NCBI RefSeq assembly: GCF_014645555.1
Contig: NZ_BMLY01000001.1
Location: 1,305,427 to 1,369,426 of the forward strand
Length of the DNA stretch: 64,000 nt
Direction of reading: 5' to 3'
Source: Silvimonas amylolytica
GTDB taxonomy: Bacteria; Pseudomonadota; Gammaproteobacteria; Burkholderiales; Chitinibacteraceae
The notes under the pieces are model-generated. The model was not told where the DNA came from. It searched no databases and saw only the letters and a list, made by a program, of their open reading frames with translations. The stretch's first letter is position 1. Every line of letters starts with the position of its first letter. The translations under genes and the position numbers were made by a program. Below, one piece after another: positions 48,403-57,485 of the stretch.

Positions 48403-49035
48403 TCAGTGCGCGGAAGGCTCTTTGCCGCTGATTGCGGTCAGCGGCACATCTTTGAGCAAAGCGGCCAGTTCGACAGCGGAGCGCACGTGCAACTTGGTGT
48501 AAATGCGGGCGCGATGGACTTCCACCGTTTTGATACTGATGGCCAGTGCATCCGCAATTTGCTTGTTCAACTTGCCCGCCAACAGCTCACGAAGCACTTC
48601 ACGTTCACGCGGCGTCAATGCATCAAGCTGATCAGACAAAGACTGACGCGCTTCCCATTCACCGCGCAACGCTTCGTCCTGTTCCAGATAAGTCTGGATT
48701 TTCCCGACCAGCACCCGGTTGTCGCAGGGTTTTTCCAGGAAGTCCGTTGCACCTTCCTTGACCGCGGCGACGGCCATCGCCACATCGCCATGACCGGTCA
48801 GAAAGATCACCGGAGGCAAGTATTCGGCGGTTTTGATCTTGTTAAAGAGTTCCAGACCACTCATGCCGGTCATGCGCACATCCAGCACCATACAGCTGAA
48901 ATCGGCAGGACCGGCTTCAGCCAGAAAGCTTTCTGCGGAATCAAATGCAATAGCAGGCCAGCTGCGGGTTTCAAACAGCAGGGTCAACGCATCTCTTACG
49001 GCGATATCGTCGTCGATGATGGCAATCGGTCGCAT
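48403..49035 (-). CDS. Two-component response regulator, FixJ/LuxR type
   Basis: A 210-residue regulator. The receiver domain (1-120) has the acidic pocket IIDDD, phospho-acceptor D52 (VLDVRMTGMSG), the switch Thr in FLTGHGD and K102 in EKP. The C-terminal LuxR-type HTH (about 137-200) reads LTPREREVLRELLAGKLNKQIADALAISIKTVEVHRARI (in parts). The ATG overlaps the kinase stop (TAATG), so the pair is translationally coupled. It resembles FixJ, TtrR and DctR; the target genes are unknown. Confidence 0.92.
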   Translation of the reverse strand: MRPIAIIDDDIAVRDALTLLFETRSWPAIAFDSAESFLAEAGPADFSCMVLDVRMTGMSGLELFNKIKTAEYLPPVIFLTGHGDVAMAVAAVKEGATDFLEKPCDNRVLVGKIQTYLEQDEALRGEWEARQSLSDQLDALTPREREVLRELLAGKLNKQIADALAISIKTVEVHRARIYTKLHVRSAVELAALLKDVPLTAISGKEPSAH

Positions 49036-51332
49036 TATTCGGTTTCCTCGGTCACTGCGGTACTGATGGTGAGCGGCAGCCGGCAGATAAAGCGGGTGCC
49101 ACCGCCCGGGTTGGCTTCGGCCAGCAACTGGCCGCGATGTTGTTCGATCACGGAACGGCAGATATTCAAACCAATACCCATACCGTCCGGTTTTGTGCTG
49201 TAAAACGGCTGGAACAGCGATTCTGGCGCGGCAAGACCCGGCCCACGATCAGCGACGACAATCTCCAGTTCGCGATCGGTGGCACTGGCCGAAACCGTAA
49301 TCTCATGGGGCGCATCCAGCTCTGCGGCGGCCATTGCCTCAATGCCGTTCTTCAACAGGTTGAACAATACCTGCTCCAGCATCACGCTGTCGCCTTGAAA
49401 GATGGGCAGGTTGTCCGGCAGCTCTACAATCACCCTGGATTGCGTCTTGCGCACCACAGGTTCCAGCAGCTGGATCGGCACGGACAACAACTCAGCCAGA
49501 TCGCAATTTTCCCGGCGCGGCGCCCGTTTGGCAGCAAAGTCGCGGATACCCCGGATAATCTGCCCGGCGCGGCGCGCCTGTCCACCAATGCGGGCCAGCA
49601 CATCCCCCGCTTTTTCGACCATGGGGACGGGCGCATTCAGCATGTCTTCGGCGGCTGCCGAGTAGCTGCTGATCGCTGCCAGCGGCTGATTGAGTTCGTG
49701 CGCCAGGCTGGAAGCCAGCTCGCCCATACTGATCAGACGCGCCGTGTGCTGGAGTTTTTCGCTTTGCAGTCGCATGTCTTCAGCGTACTGCCGCACTTCG
49801 GTGACGTCCGCCACGATATCGAGCCAGACCAGGCGCCGATCCACCCATTCAATACGACGGCGCTGCACATGAAACCAGCGCCCGGACACCGGATCACGCG
49901 TTTCCACTGCCAACGTGTGATCTTCGATCAACGGCACAAGGCAACACGGCGCTTCATCGCGCAACGGGAAGAGATCATCGTGGTGACGGTTGCGATACAA
50001 CAACTGACCACTTTGCTCGTCAGTGACCGACACAGCGGCCTCCAACCCCTCCAGCACGGTCAGCAGTTGCTTGCGGGACGCGGCCAGCGCTTCGCGTTCT
50101 TTGCGGATCTCTGTCACGTCGTACAGTGAGGCCATCCAGCCGCGATATTCGCCGCGACCATCTACCAGCCGTGATGAGTACAAACGCACATCAAAGCGCT
50201 CACCATTGCGGCGCATAAAGCGCAACTGATAGCCATTCTGCGGCGTTTGCCCTTCCAGAATGGCGCGGTAAGCCGCAGCGCAGTTTTCCAGTTCTTCTGG
50301 CGGCCAGTAGGGCATGGGCGGGATATGCCCAAGCAGCTCGGAAGCACTCCAGCCCACCATCTGACAGAACGCCGGGTTAACGTAAATAATGCGTCCGTCG
50401 CGATCCATAGCCCGCAAACCGGTGGTCAATGAGTCTTCCATCGCGGACCGGAAACCCATTTCGTCACGCAGCGCGACTTCCGCGGCCTGCCGTTCCAGCA
50501 TGCGCCGACGCAGCATGGCCAGCATCCACCACAACAAGGTCAATAGCAGGAACACGGCGCCCAACAGCCACGTCTGGCTACTCGCCTTGGGATTATCACG
50601 CACGCTGGCGCGCAGCTTGAGTTCATGCCCCAGCGGGTCAACGCCGACGGTCCGCGTCAGTTGCGAACCAGGCATGACCGTCGCATCAAGCGGTGCCACC
50701 ACATGGCCTTGATCATCCAGCAATGCCAGGTCGTAGCGCTGGATCATCCACCAGGGAATACGCAAACGCAGCAGTTCGGGCAAGGAATACGCAGCCAGCA
50801 CAATCCCGCCATACACTGAGGCATGGTAGTACGGGACAGCGAGCACAATCACTGGCGCATCGCGGATGATCACATTGCTGTAAACGGCATAGCCGAGCGT
50901 AGCGGCACCATCAATGGCTTCTTCGACTTGCGGGTCATCCAGCGGCACCAGACTGCTGGGGCGCGAGCTGTATACCGGCAAGCCGCCCATACGGTGCCCG
51001 GTCGCGTCCAGAAATTCCAGCGACTGCATTTCCGGGTTGTCTTTCATCAACGCGTCGGCACGCGCGTTAAAGTCGGTATCGTCGATGGCGTTGGCGGCCA
51101 GGCTATAAGCCAGGTTTTCCATCACATTCTGGTTGGTTTGCAAATGCAGCCGCAAACCCTGCTCTTGCCAGAGCAAATCCTGCGCCATGGTCATGTCGCG
51201 GGCGGCTTCAGTCTGGCGTTGATCCAGCCAGGTATAACCTGCCAGTGCGACGAGAACGAGGCCAATGGCAACGTGGGCCACCAGCCACGGCAGCATGGCA
51301 TGCCAGGGAAGGAGAAATCGGGGTAAACGCAT
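49035..51332 (-). CDS. Membrane sensor histidine kinase with periplasmic Cache-like and PAS domains
   Basis: A 765-residue kinase. Helix 1 (about 10-35) and helix 2 (about 255-275) bracket a periplasmic domain of some 220 residues with a Cache-like look (MQSLEFLDATGHRMGGLP, GGIVLAAYSLPELL). Then come a PAS domain with a PAC segment (about 290-420, WMASLYDVTEIRKE), a second PAS-like domain (to about 525), the H box SSLAHELNQPLAAI (H545) and an ATPase with NLLKNGIEA, DRGPGL and GMGIGLNICRSVIE. The layout resembles DctS/DctB dicarboxylate sensors, but no transporter lies nearby, so the ligand is unknown. Confidence 0.9.
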   Translation of the reverse strand: MRLPRFLLPWHAMLPWLVAHVAIGLVLVALAGYTWLDQRQTEAARDMTMAQDLLWQEQGLRLHLQTNQNVMENLAYSLAANAIDDTDFNARADALMKDNPEMQSLEFLDATGHRMGGLPVYSSRPSSLVPLDDPQVEEAIDGAATLGYAVYSNVIIRDAPVIVLAVPYYHASVYGGIVLAAYSLPELLRLRIPWWMIQRYDLALLDDQGHVVAPLDATVMPGSQLTRTVGVDPLGHELKLRASVRDNPKASSQTWLLGAVFLLLTLLWWMLAMLRRRMLERQAAEVALRDEMGFRSAMEDSLTTGLRAMDRDGRIIYVNPAFCQMVGWSASELLGHIPPMPYWPPEELENCAAAYRAILEGQTPQNGYQLRFMRRNGERFDVRLYSSRLVDGRGEYRGWMASLYDVTEIRKEREALAASRKQLLTVLEGLEAAVSVTDEQSGQLLYRNRHHDDLFPLRDEAPCCLVPLIEDHTLAVETRDPVSGRWFHVQRRRIEWVDRRLVWLDIVADVTEVRQYAEDMRLQSEKLQHTARLISMGELASSLAHELNQPLAAISSYSAAAEDMLNAPVPMVEKAGDVLARIGGQARRAGQIIRGIRDFAAKRAPRRENCDLAELLSVPIQLLEPVVRKTQSRVIVELPDNLPIFQGDSVMLEQVLFNLLKNGIEAMAAAELDAPHEITVSASATDRELEIVVADRGPGLAAPESLFQPFYSTKPDGMGIGLNICRSVIEQHRGQLLAEANPGGGTRFICRLPLTISTAVTEETE

Positions 51333-51399
51333 GGGTGAAGGATACCCGGTATTCTCAGCTTTGCCTTATACAGTCTTCCCCTTTGCGACGCGGACAAAA

Positions 51400-51427
51400 C
51401 AAAACGCCACCTTGCGGTGGCGTTTTG
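51400..51427 (-). terminator. Terminator of the BI-1 family gene
   Basis: CAAAACGCCACC-TTGC-GGTGGCGTTTTG, a 12-bp stem flanked by A and T runs, 17 nt past the stop of the membrane-protein gene and upstream of the kinase gene. Confidence 0.88.
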
Positions 51428-51444
51428 TTTCAGGCTGGACCGCG

Positions 51445-52125
51445 TTAGTTGCGGTTGTTGCCAGAGAGCGCCATGAGGATGTTCAGCAGGCTGATGAAGA
51501 TGTTGTACACGTTCAGGTACAACTGCAGCGTTGCCGTCACGTAGTTGGTTTCACCGCCGTTCACGATCCGGCTGACATCCATCAGGATATAAGCCGAGAA
51601 AATCATGATGGCAATGGCAGACACTGCCAGCGAAATAGCCGGAATCTGGAAGAACAGATTAGCCAGCGACGCCAGAATCAAGACGACCAGACCCACAAAC
51701 AGGAACTTGCCCATAAACGAAAAATCTTTTTTCGTTACGGTTGCAATACCCGCCAGGGTAAAGAAGATCGCGGCTGTACCAATGGCTGCCGTACCGATCA
51801 TGGCCGGGCCGTTGGCAAAACGCAGGGCAATTTGCAGGATCTGCGACAGCCACAGGCCCATGAAGCCGGTATAGGCCAGCAGCAGCACAACACCCATGGC
51901 ACTGTTCTTGGTTTTTTCAATGGCGAAGAACATACCGAAGCTCACGCCAAGGAAAACAACCGCGCCAAACAGCGGGCTCATGGCGAAATGCATGGAAATA
52001 CCCAGCAACGCACCGGCGGCGGTGGGCAGCATGCTCAGGGCCAGCAGGAAATAGGTGTTACGCAATACCCGGTTGCGTTCGACGGCGAGAGCCGCGCCGC
52101 CGTATTGGGCGGTGGTGTAATCCAT
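51445..52125 (-). CDS. Bax inhibitor-1 / YccA family membrane protein
   Basis: A 226-residue protein with seven hydrophobic segments and the family pattern VLRNTYFLLALSMLPTAAGALLG near the start and NIFISLLNILMALSG at the end. Related bacterial proteins (YccA, YbhL) interact with FtsH or act as pH-gated calcium leaks. I choose the ATG at 52125 because GGAGAAG lies about nine bases upstream; a start at 52140 would absorb that site. Single-gene unit. Function in this organism is not shown. Confidence 0.9.
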   Translation of the reverse strand: MDYTTAQYGGAALAVERNRVLRNTYFLLALSMLPTAAGALLGISMHFAMSPLFGAVVFLGVSFGMFFAIEKTKNSAMGVVLLLAYTGFMGLWLSQILQIALRFANGPAMIGTAAIGTAAIFFTLAGIATVTKKDFSFMGKFLFVGLVVLILASLANLFFQIPAISLAVSAIAIMIFSAYILMDVSRIVNGGETNYVTATLQLYLNVYNIFISLLNILMALSGNNRN

Positions 52126-52281
52126 AGTTTTCTTCTCCATGTTCTATTCAATACGAGCGGTTGACTCGCAGTGATTAAGATGACGGGATACGGCAAAAGT
52201 TTCAAGTCGCCGTGTGACTTTTTGCATCAGGCAACTATATCAGGCTTGCGTCGGTTATTTGTCAGATATCCCTGACAACAT

Positions 52282-53352
52282 TCATACCGCATCAAACCAG
52301 CGTGTCACGCCCCGTGCCAACGCGGCTTCCACCGTAGTATCTTCCCAACCCGGTTGATTGTCGCGATCAATCAACCGGGCTCGTACGCCTTCACGGAAAT
52401 CACCATGTCGCACGCTATGGCGAGCCGCCAGCGTTTCCATGGCCACCACTGCATCGTAATCCATGCCTTGGGCCCGCTGTGCCAACGTCCAGCTGAGTAC
52501 GATCGAATTGGGCGACCCGGTCGCCATCTGTCGTTGCGCCTGCTGAATCCAGGTATTGTCGGTCTGGCAGGCGGCAATACGGCGTGTGATCTGCAGTAGA
52601 TCATCACCCGCGACCAGTTCTGCGACCCAATCCTGTACCGGCTCCCACTGTGCTGCAGGCAACGGGCACGATAATGCACTGGAAAGCGCCTCAAGCAGTT
52701 GCGAGAGCATGGCCGCATCAGCTTGGCCCTGACCGGTCCAGGGGAGTTCATCCAGCCCCTGCAGCAGTACTTCGAACCCTGCGGCCGGCAAAGCCCAGTC
52801 TGCAGCGCCAGCAGCAAGGGCATCGGCGGCGTTCAAGCGTGAAGCCGTCAAAAACAAAAATCGCCCCACGTTCTGATTGAGCCGGCCCAGCCAGTCGCTG
52901 GCCCCCACATCCGGGAACAAGCCAATACCGATTTCGGGCATGGCCAGCATGCTGGATTCCGTCACTACCCGGTGACTGGCGCCCGCCAGTAAACCCCAAC
53001 CACCGCCCATGACCACGCCATTACCCCAGGCCAGCACCGGTTTGGGGTAACGATGCAGTTCGCGGCACAAGGCATATTCCTCAGCAAAGAAGTCGTCCGC
53101 CTCGGTGATCCGGCCAGGTTCGGTCATAGCGTAATACAACGCCTTGATGTCGCCACCAGCGCAAAAGGCTTTCTCCCCTACTCCGCGCATCAGTACGGCC
53201 ACGACCCCTGGATCATCACGCCAGAGATCCAGTTGCGTATGGATCTCTCGCACCATCGAGAGATTCTGGGCATTCAGTGTCCCTGGCGTATCAAGCAGAA
53301 TTTCGGCGATACGTGCGCCGTGACGGGTGGGCAGATACTGGAAACGAACCAT
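52282..53352 (-). CDS. Enoyl-CoA hydratase/isomerase family, 3-hydroxyisobutyryl-CoA hydrolase-like
   Basis: A 356-residue crotonase-fold protein. The oxyanion segments RGVGEKAFCAGGDIKALYYAM and GNGVVMGGGWGLLAGASHRVV, plus PEIGIGLFPDVGASDWLGRL with its catalytic Glu/Asp, and an extended C-terminal domain (DYDAVVAMETLAARHSVRHGDFREGVRARLIDRD in parts) fit the ECH_2 / HIBCH branch rather than simple hydratases. In valine breakdown such enzymes release 3-hydroxyisobutyrate. No other valine genes are nearby. ATG at 53352 preferred to a TTG upstream. Confidence 0.85.
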   Translation of the reverse strand: MVRFQYLPTRHGARIAEILLDTPGTLNAQNLSMVREIHTQLDLWRDDPGVVAVLMRGVGEKAFCAGGDIKALYYAMTEPGRITEADDFFAEEYALCRELHRYPKPVLAWGNGVVMGGGWGLLAGASHRVVTESSMLAMPEIGIGLFPDVGASDWLGRLNQNVGRFLFLTASRLNAADALAAGAADWALPAAGFEVLLQGLDELPWTGQGQADAAMLSQLLEALSSALSCPLPAAQWEPVQDWVAELVAGDDLLQITRRIAACQTDNTWIQQAQRQMATGSPNSIVLSWTLAQRAQGMDYDAVVAMETLAARHSVRHGDFREGVRARLIDRDNQPGWEDTTVEAALARGVTRWFDAV

Positions 53353-53466
53353 GCGGATTCTCAAACACCAAGCCGTGATCGGAAGCCTTGAGCTTACCGT
53401 TTTCGAGGGCGTGAACGCATCCGGGTTGTCACTCAGCGTCGCGTTTCATTAACGGGCGAAAACAAC

Positions 53467-53494
53467 AAAAAACGGCGCTCAAAGCGCCGTTTTT
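53467..53494 (-). terminator. Terminator of lysP
   Basis: AAAAACGGCGCT-CAA-AGCGCCGTTTTT, a 12-bp stem with A and T runs, 26 nt past the lysP stop. Confidence 0.88.
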
Positions 53495-53520
53495 CTGGGT
53501 TTCACCGTTAGAAACACGGT

Positions 53521-55002
53521 CTATTGATCGCGATCCGGGAATTTCATCTCGGCATAGGAAACAAATTTCGATTTACGTGTGAAGCGATAACCCAACCAGA
53601 TCACCAGGAACACAGGCAGACCGATATAGGTCGCCGCCACACCAATCCAGTCAATCTGATCTTTGAGGAAAGCCTGGTAATTCTGACCGAGCGTGATGAT
53701 CAGACATAGCACAAAAGCGAAGATCGGCCCCCAGGGGAAAAAGCCCGAGCGATACGGCAATACGTTCAGATCCCGACCTTGTGCCTGGTAACCCTTGCGG
53801 AAGCGGTAGTGGCTGATGGCGATACCCAGCCAGGCGATGAAACCCGTCATCCCGGACGTATTAAGCAGCCACAGATAGACCTCTTGCTTGCCGAACATGG
53901 AGGTCAGGAAACACAGTGCACCGACAATGGTCGTGGCATACAGCGCGTTGCGCGGCACACCGTTGGCAGAAAGTTTGGCGAATACCTTCGGGGCCTTGCC
54001 CTCCGAAGCCAGCGTGAACAGCATGCGCGTCGAGGCATACATGCCCGAGTTACCGGCCGAAAGCACAGCGGTCAGAATCACCGCATTCATGGCGGCGGCG
54101 GCAAATGCGAGGCCAGCGTGCTGGAATACCAGGGTAAACGGGCTGACCGCGATATCGCCCACGTCGTTCTTCAACAAGCGCGGATCAGTATATGGAATAA
54201 GCAAACTGATCACGAAGATGGCAAAAATGTAGAACAACAGAATCCGCCAGAACACCTGACGGACCGCGCGTGGAATGTTCCTGGCCGGGTCTTGCGACTC
54301 ACCCGCCGCCACCCCGATCAGTTCAGTTCCCTGGAACGAGAACCCCACGACCATCGCCACGCCAATCAACGCAGAGAAGCCACCCGCAAACGGTCCATCA
54401 CCAATGGTGAAATTATGGAAACCGGCGGTTTCGCCCCCCTTCATGATGCCGAAGATCATCGCCAGACCCAGCGCGATGAAGATGACAATCGTGACAACCT
54501 TGATCAACGAAAACCAGTATTCGGCCTCGCCAAAACCTTTGACGGAGATGTAATTGAGCAAGAACATGATGCCAAGGAACAGCGCGCTCCAGATCCAGCC
54601 AGGCGTCCCGGGAAACCAGTACGCCATCACCAGCTGGGACGCCACAAGGTCTACTGCAATGGTTACCGCCCAGTTGTACCAGTAGTTCCAGCCCAGCGCG
54701 AAGCCGAAGCCTTCTTCCACATAATTGGCGCCGTAGGTGGCGAACGAACCGGATACCGGCATGTACGCGGCCAGCTCGCCCAGGCTGGTCATCAGGAAGT
54801 AAACCATGAGACCAATCAAGGCATAGGCGAGCAAAGCACCGCCAGGACCCGCCTGAGAAATGGTGGCGCCCGAGGCGACAAAGAGCCCCGTGCCGATCGA
54901 GCCACCGATCGCGATCATGGTCAGATGGCGAGCTTTGAGCTTGCGCGCCAGTACTGGAGTTTGAGTCGGCGCTGCGGCCGGGGTGTCTACCCTGTTATTC
55001 AT
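53521..55002 (-). CDS. lysP: Lysine-specific permease, amino acid/polyamine/organocation family
   Basis: A 493-residue transporter with 12 predicted helices. LKARHLTMIAIGGSIGTGLFVASGATIS is the substrate-binding first helix; SFATYGANYVEEGFGFALGWNYWYNWAV, GFSFQGTELIGVAAGES and SAGNSGMYASTRML are very close to LysP of enterics. It imports lysine with protons. LysP of E. coli also acts as a sensor partner of CadC; no cad genes are here. Monocistronic, with its own terminator. Confidence 0.92.
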   Translation of the reverse strand: MNNRVDTPAAAPTQTPVLARKLKARHLTMIAIGGSIGTGLFVASGATISQAGPGGALLAYALIGLMVYFLMTSLGELAAYMPVSGSFATYGANYVEEGFGFALGWNYWYNWAVTIAVDLVASQLVMAYWFPGTPGWIWSALFLGIMFLLNYISVKGFGEAEYWFSLIKVVTIVIFIALGLAMIFGIMKGGETAGFHNFTIGDGPFAGGFSALIGVAMVVGFSFQGTELIGVAAGESQDPARNIPRAVRQVFWRILLFYIFAIFVISLLIPYTDPRLLKNDVGDIAVSPFTLVFQHAGLAFAAAAMNAVILTAVLSAGNSGMYASTRMLFTLASEGKAPKVFAKLSANGVPRNALYATTIVGALCFLTSMFGKQEVYLWLLNTSGMTGFIAWLGIAISHYRFRKGYQAQGRDLNVLPYRSGFFPWGPIFAFVLCLIITLGQNYQAFLKDQIDWIGVAATYIGLPVFLVIWLGYRFTRKSKFVSYAEMKFPDRDQ

Positions 55003-55021
55003 GCCAGAAATGATTACATAT

Positions 55022-55062
55022 GAAAAAACGAAGGGCCGGATTCTAACAAAATCCAGCCCTTC
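55022..55062 (-). terminator. Terminator of tldD
   Basis: On the minus strand CGAAGGGC-TGGATT pairs with AATCCGGCCCTTCG (one mismatched position) and is followed by TTTTTT. It sits between the tldD stop and the lysP start. Confidence 0.85.
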
Positions 55063-55135
55063 GTGCCGTGTAAATACCTGTTAATACAATGGATTCACGT
55101 CATAATTCACTGACCGCCGGTCAGCTCCCGGGCCG

Positions 55136-56575
55136 TTAGCCACCAGTTCCACCCACCGTGAGGCCACCGTCGATGCGCATGGTCGGCTGGCCGACACCCA
55201 CCGGCACGCTCTGACCTTCCTTGCCGCAGGTGCCCACGCCTGGGTCCAGCGACATGTCGTTGCCAATCATCGATACCCGTGTCAGGACATCCGGACCGTT
55301 ACCAATCAGCGTGGCACCCTTGACCGGGTATTGCAGCTTGCCATCTTCCACCCACCACGCTTCAGAAGCCGAAAACACGAACTTGCCGCTGGTGATGTCG
55401 ACCTGACCACCGCCGAAGTTCACGGCATACAGACCCCGCTTGACCGATGCGAGGATTTCTTGCGGATCTTTATCACCGCCCAGCATCAGCGTGTTGGTCA
55501 TGCGCGGCATCGGCAAGTGGGCATAGGATTCGCGGCGACCATTACCGGTCAGCGGCATGTTCATCAGGCGTGCATTCAGGCTGTCCTGGATATAACCCTT
55601 GAGGATGCCGTCCTCAATCAATACGGTGCGACTGGTCGGGTTGCCTTCATCATCGACATTGAGCGAGCCGCGACGATCGGCAATGGTGCCATCGTCAATC
55701 ACCGTCACCCCCGGTGCCGCAACGCGTTCACCCAGACGACCAGAAAACGCCGAGCTTCCCTTGCGGTTGAAGTCACCTTCCAGACCATGGCCAATGGCTT
55801 CGTGCAGCAAAATGCCAGGCCAGCCATTACCCAACACCACCGTCATCTCACCAGCGGGTGCCGGGCGGGCCGAGAGATTAAGCACCGCCTGCGCAACTGC
55901 AATCTGCGCATATTGTTCGACGACCGAGTCGGTGAAATAACTGTAATCGAAACGACCACCGCCACCCGCGCTACCTTGTTCGCGACGGCCGTTTTCCTCG
56001 ACGATCACATTGAGCGACAAACGCACCAGGGGGCGCACGTCCGCAGCACGGTGGCCATCATGCCGGGCGATGTAGATCACATCATATTCAGACGCCAGGC
56101 TTGCCATGACCTGTACAACGCGCTTGTCGACGGCACGGGCGGCGCGCTCCAGTTTTTCCAGCAATGCCACTTTTGCGCCTTCATCCAGGCTGGCCAACGG
56201 ATCAACCGGCCGGTACAACGCATGTCCGGCACCGTTCTTGACGAGCGCCGCCGTACCAGTGCCGCCCTGGCGGCCAATAGCCCGCGTGGCGCGCGCAGCC
56301 TCTATCAGCGGCGCAAAACCAATTTCATCTGAATACGCAAAGGCGGTTTTCTCGCCCGAGACCACGCGCACGCCCACACCCTGGTCGATCGAAAAACTCC
56401 CCGACTTGACGATGCCCTCGTCCAGACTCCAGCCCTCGGAGCGAGTGCTCTGGAAATACAGATCAGCGTAATCAAGGTCGTGCTGCATCAGCTCAGAGAA
56501 CACGCGATCAAGCTGTTGTTCATCAAGACTGTACGGTGCAAGCAGGGTGGACTGTGCGGTTTGCAGAAGGCTCAT
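55136..56575 (-). CDS. tldD: Metalloprotease TldD
   Basis: A 479-residue protease subunit. It begins MSLLQTAQSTLLAPY, has DLYFQSTRSEGWSLDEGIVKSGSFSIDQGVGVRVVSGEKTAFAYSD (in parts) as in E. coli TldD, and carries the zinc motif HEAIGH (258-263) with GLEGDFNRKGSSAFSG behind. With TldE/PmbA it processes modified peptides such as microcin B17 and degrades CcdA. Its partner is not in the window. ATG at 56575 chosen for homology; the longer frame adds 22 residues without match. Ribosome binding site weak. Confidence 0.95.
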   Translation of the reverse strand: MSLLQTAQSTLLAPYSLDEQQLDRVFSELMQHDLDYADLYFQSTRSEGWSLDEGIVKSGSFSIDQGVGVRVVSGEKTAFAYSDEIGFAPLIEAARATRAIGRQGGTGTAALVKNGAGHALYRPVDPLASLDEGAKVALLEKLERAARAVDKRVVQVMASLASEYDVIYIARHDGHRAADVRPLVRLSLNVIVEENGRREQGSAGGGGRFDYSYFTDSVVEQYAQIAVAQAVLNLSARPAPAGEMTVVLGNGWPGILLHEAIGHGLEGDFNRKGSSAFSGRLGERVAAPGVTVIDDGTIADRRGSLNVDDEGNPTSRTVLIEDGILKGYIQDSLNARLMNMPLTGNGRRESYAHLPMPRMTNTLMLGGDKDPQEILASVKRGLYAVNFGGGQVDITSGKFVFSASEAWWVEDGKLQYPVKGATLIGNGPDVLTRVSMIGNDMSLDPGVGTCGKEGQSVPVGVGQPTMRIDGGLTVGGTGG

Positions 56576-56664
56576 GCCGGTATCGCTCGGGAAAATGGCG
56601 GGGAATGGATGGAACATGCCATCGGGGATGGGGTTTGACAAGCCCCGGCGACATCGGGGAACCG

Positions 56665-57468
56665 CTATAGCACCCGATGCTTCAGTGCCGGCAGAATCTT
56701 GCGCACACGTTCTTGCTGGCTGGCTTTGAGCTCGGCGATCACAACGCCATTGCCGTTCTCACGCTGAGCCAGAATCTGGCCCCATGGATCAACGATCATG
56801 CTGTGACCGTGGGTTTCGCGGCCGGTCGGGTGCATACCGCCCTGACCTGGTGCGATGAAATAACACTGGTTTTCAATGGCGCGGGCACGGATCAGTGGCT
56901 CCCAGTGCGCCTTGCCCGTCGTCGCGGTGAACGCCGAAGGCAGGAACCAGAAATCGACCTCGCCTGGCGCCCGGAAGAGTTCCGGGAAGCGCAGGTCATA
57001 GCAAATCGACAACCCAACCCGGCCAAATGGCGTGACAAAGGTCGTGACCTTGTCGCCCGGCTCAATGGTTTCGGCCTCGGCAAAGTGCTCGTCGCCATTG
57101 ATAAAACCAAAGAGGTGGATTTTGTCGTAACGGGCGGCCAGCTTGCCATTGGGGTCATAGACCAGGGTGCTGTTACGCACCTTGTCGGGCACAGACGCCA
57201 CCAATGGCGCGGTGCCGCCAATCAGCCAGACACCATGCTTTGCTGCTGTGGCGGCCAGAAAATCCTGAATCGGGCCGTTGCCAGGTTGCTCGCGCACTGC
57301 AATCTTGTCACGCGGGTCATGGCCCATGATGGCGAAGTACTCGGGCACAGCCACCAGTTGCGCGCCCTCGTCTGCCGCCTGCGCAATCAACTTGCCTGCA
57401 AGCACCAGATTTTCACTGACGTCTGGCGTGGAGATCATCTGGACGGCGGCGGCGACAACGGTTTGCAT
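56665..57468 (-). CDS. Carbon-nitrogen hydrolase, Nit1 / deaminated-glutathione amidase-like
   Basis: A 267-residue nitrilase-superfamily enzyme with the full catalytic set: E43 (VPEYFAIMGHDP), K116 (ARYDKIHLFGFINGDE) and C156 (GLSICYDLRFPELFR). GRETHGHSMIVDPWGQILA is typical of the Nit1 branch, which repairs deaminated glutathione. It lies between yhdP (17 nt) and tldD (89 nt), an arrangement seen in other betaproteobacteria, and is probably cotranscribed with both. Confidence 0.88.
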   Translation of the reverse strand: MQTVVAAAVQMISTPDVSENLVLAGKLIAQAADEGAQLVAVPEYFAIMGHDPRDKIAVREQPGNGPIQDFLAATAAKHGVWLIGGTAPLVASVPDKVRNSTLVYDPNGKLAARYDKIHLFGFINGDEHFAEAETIEPGDKVTTFVTPFGRVGLSICYDLRFPELFRAPGEVDFWFLPSAFTATTGKAHWEPLIRARAIENQCYFIAPGQGGMHPTGRETHGHSMIVDPWGQILAQRENGNGVVIAELKASQQERVRKILPALKHRVL

Positions 57469-57485
57469 GCGAAGGTCCTGTTAAC

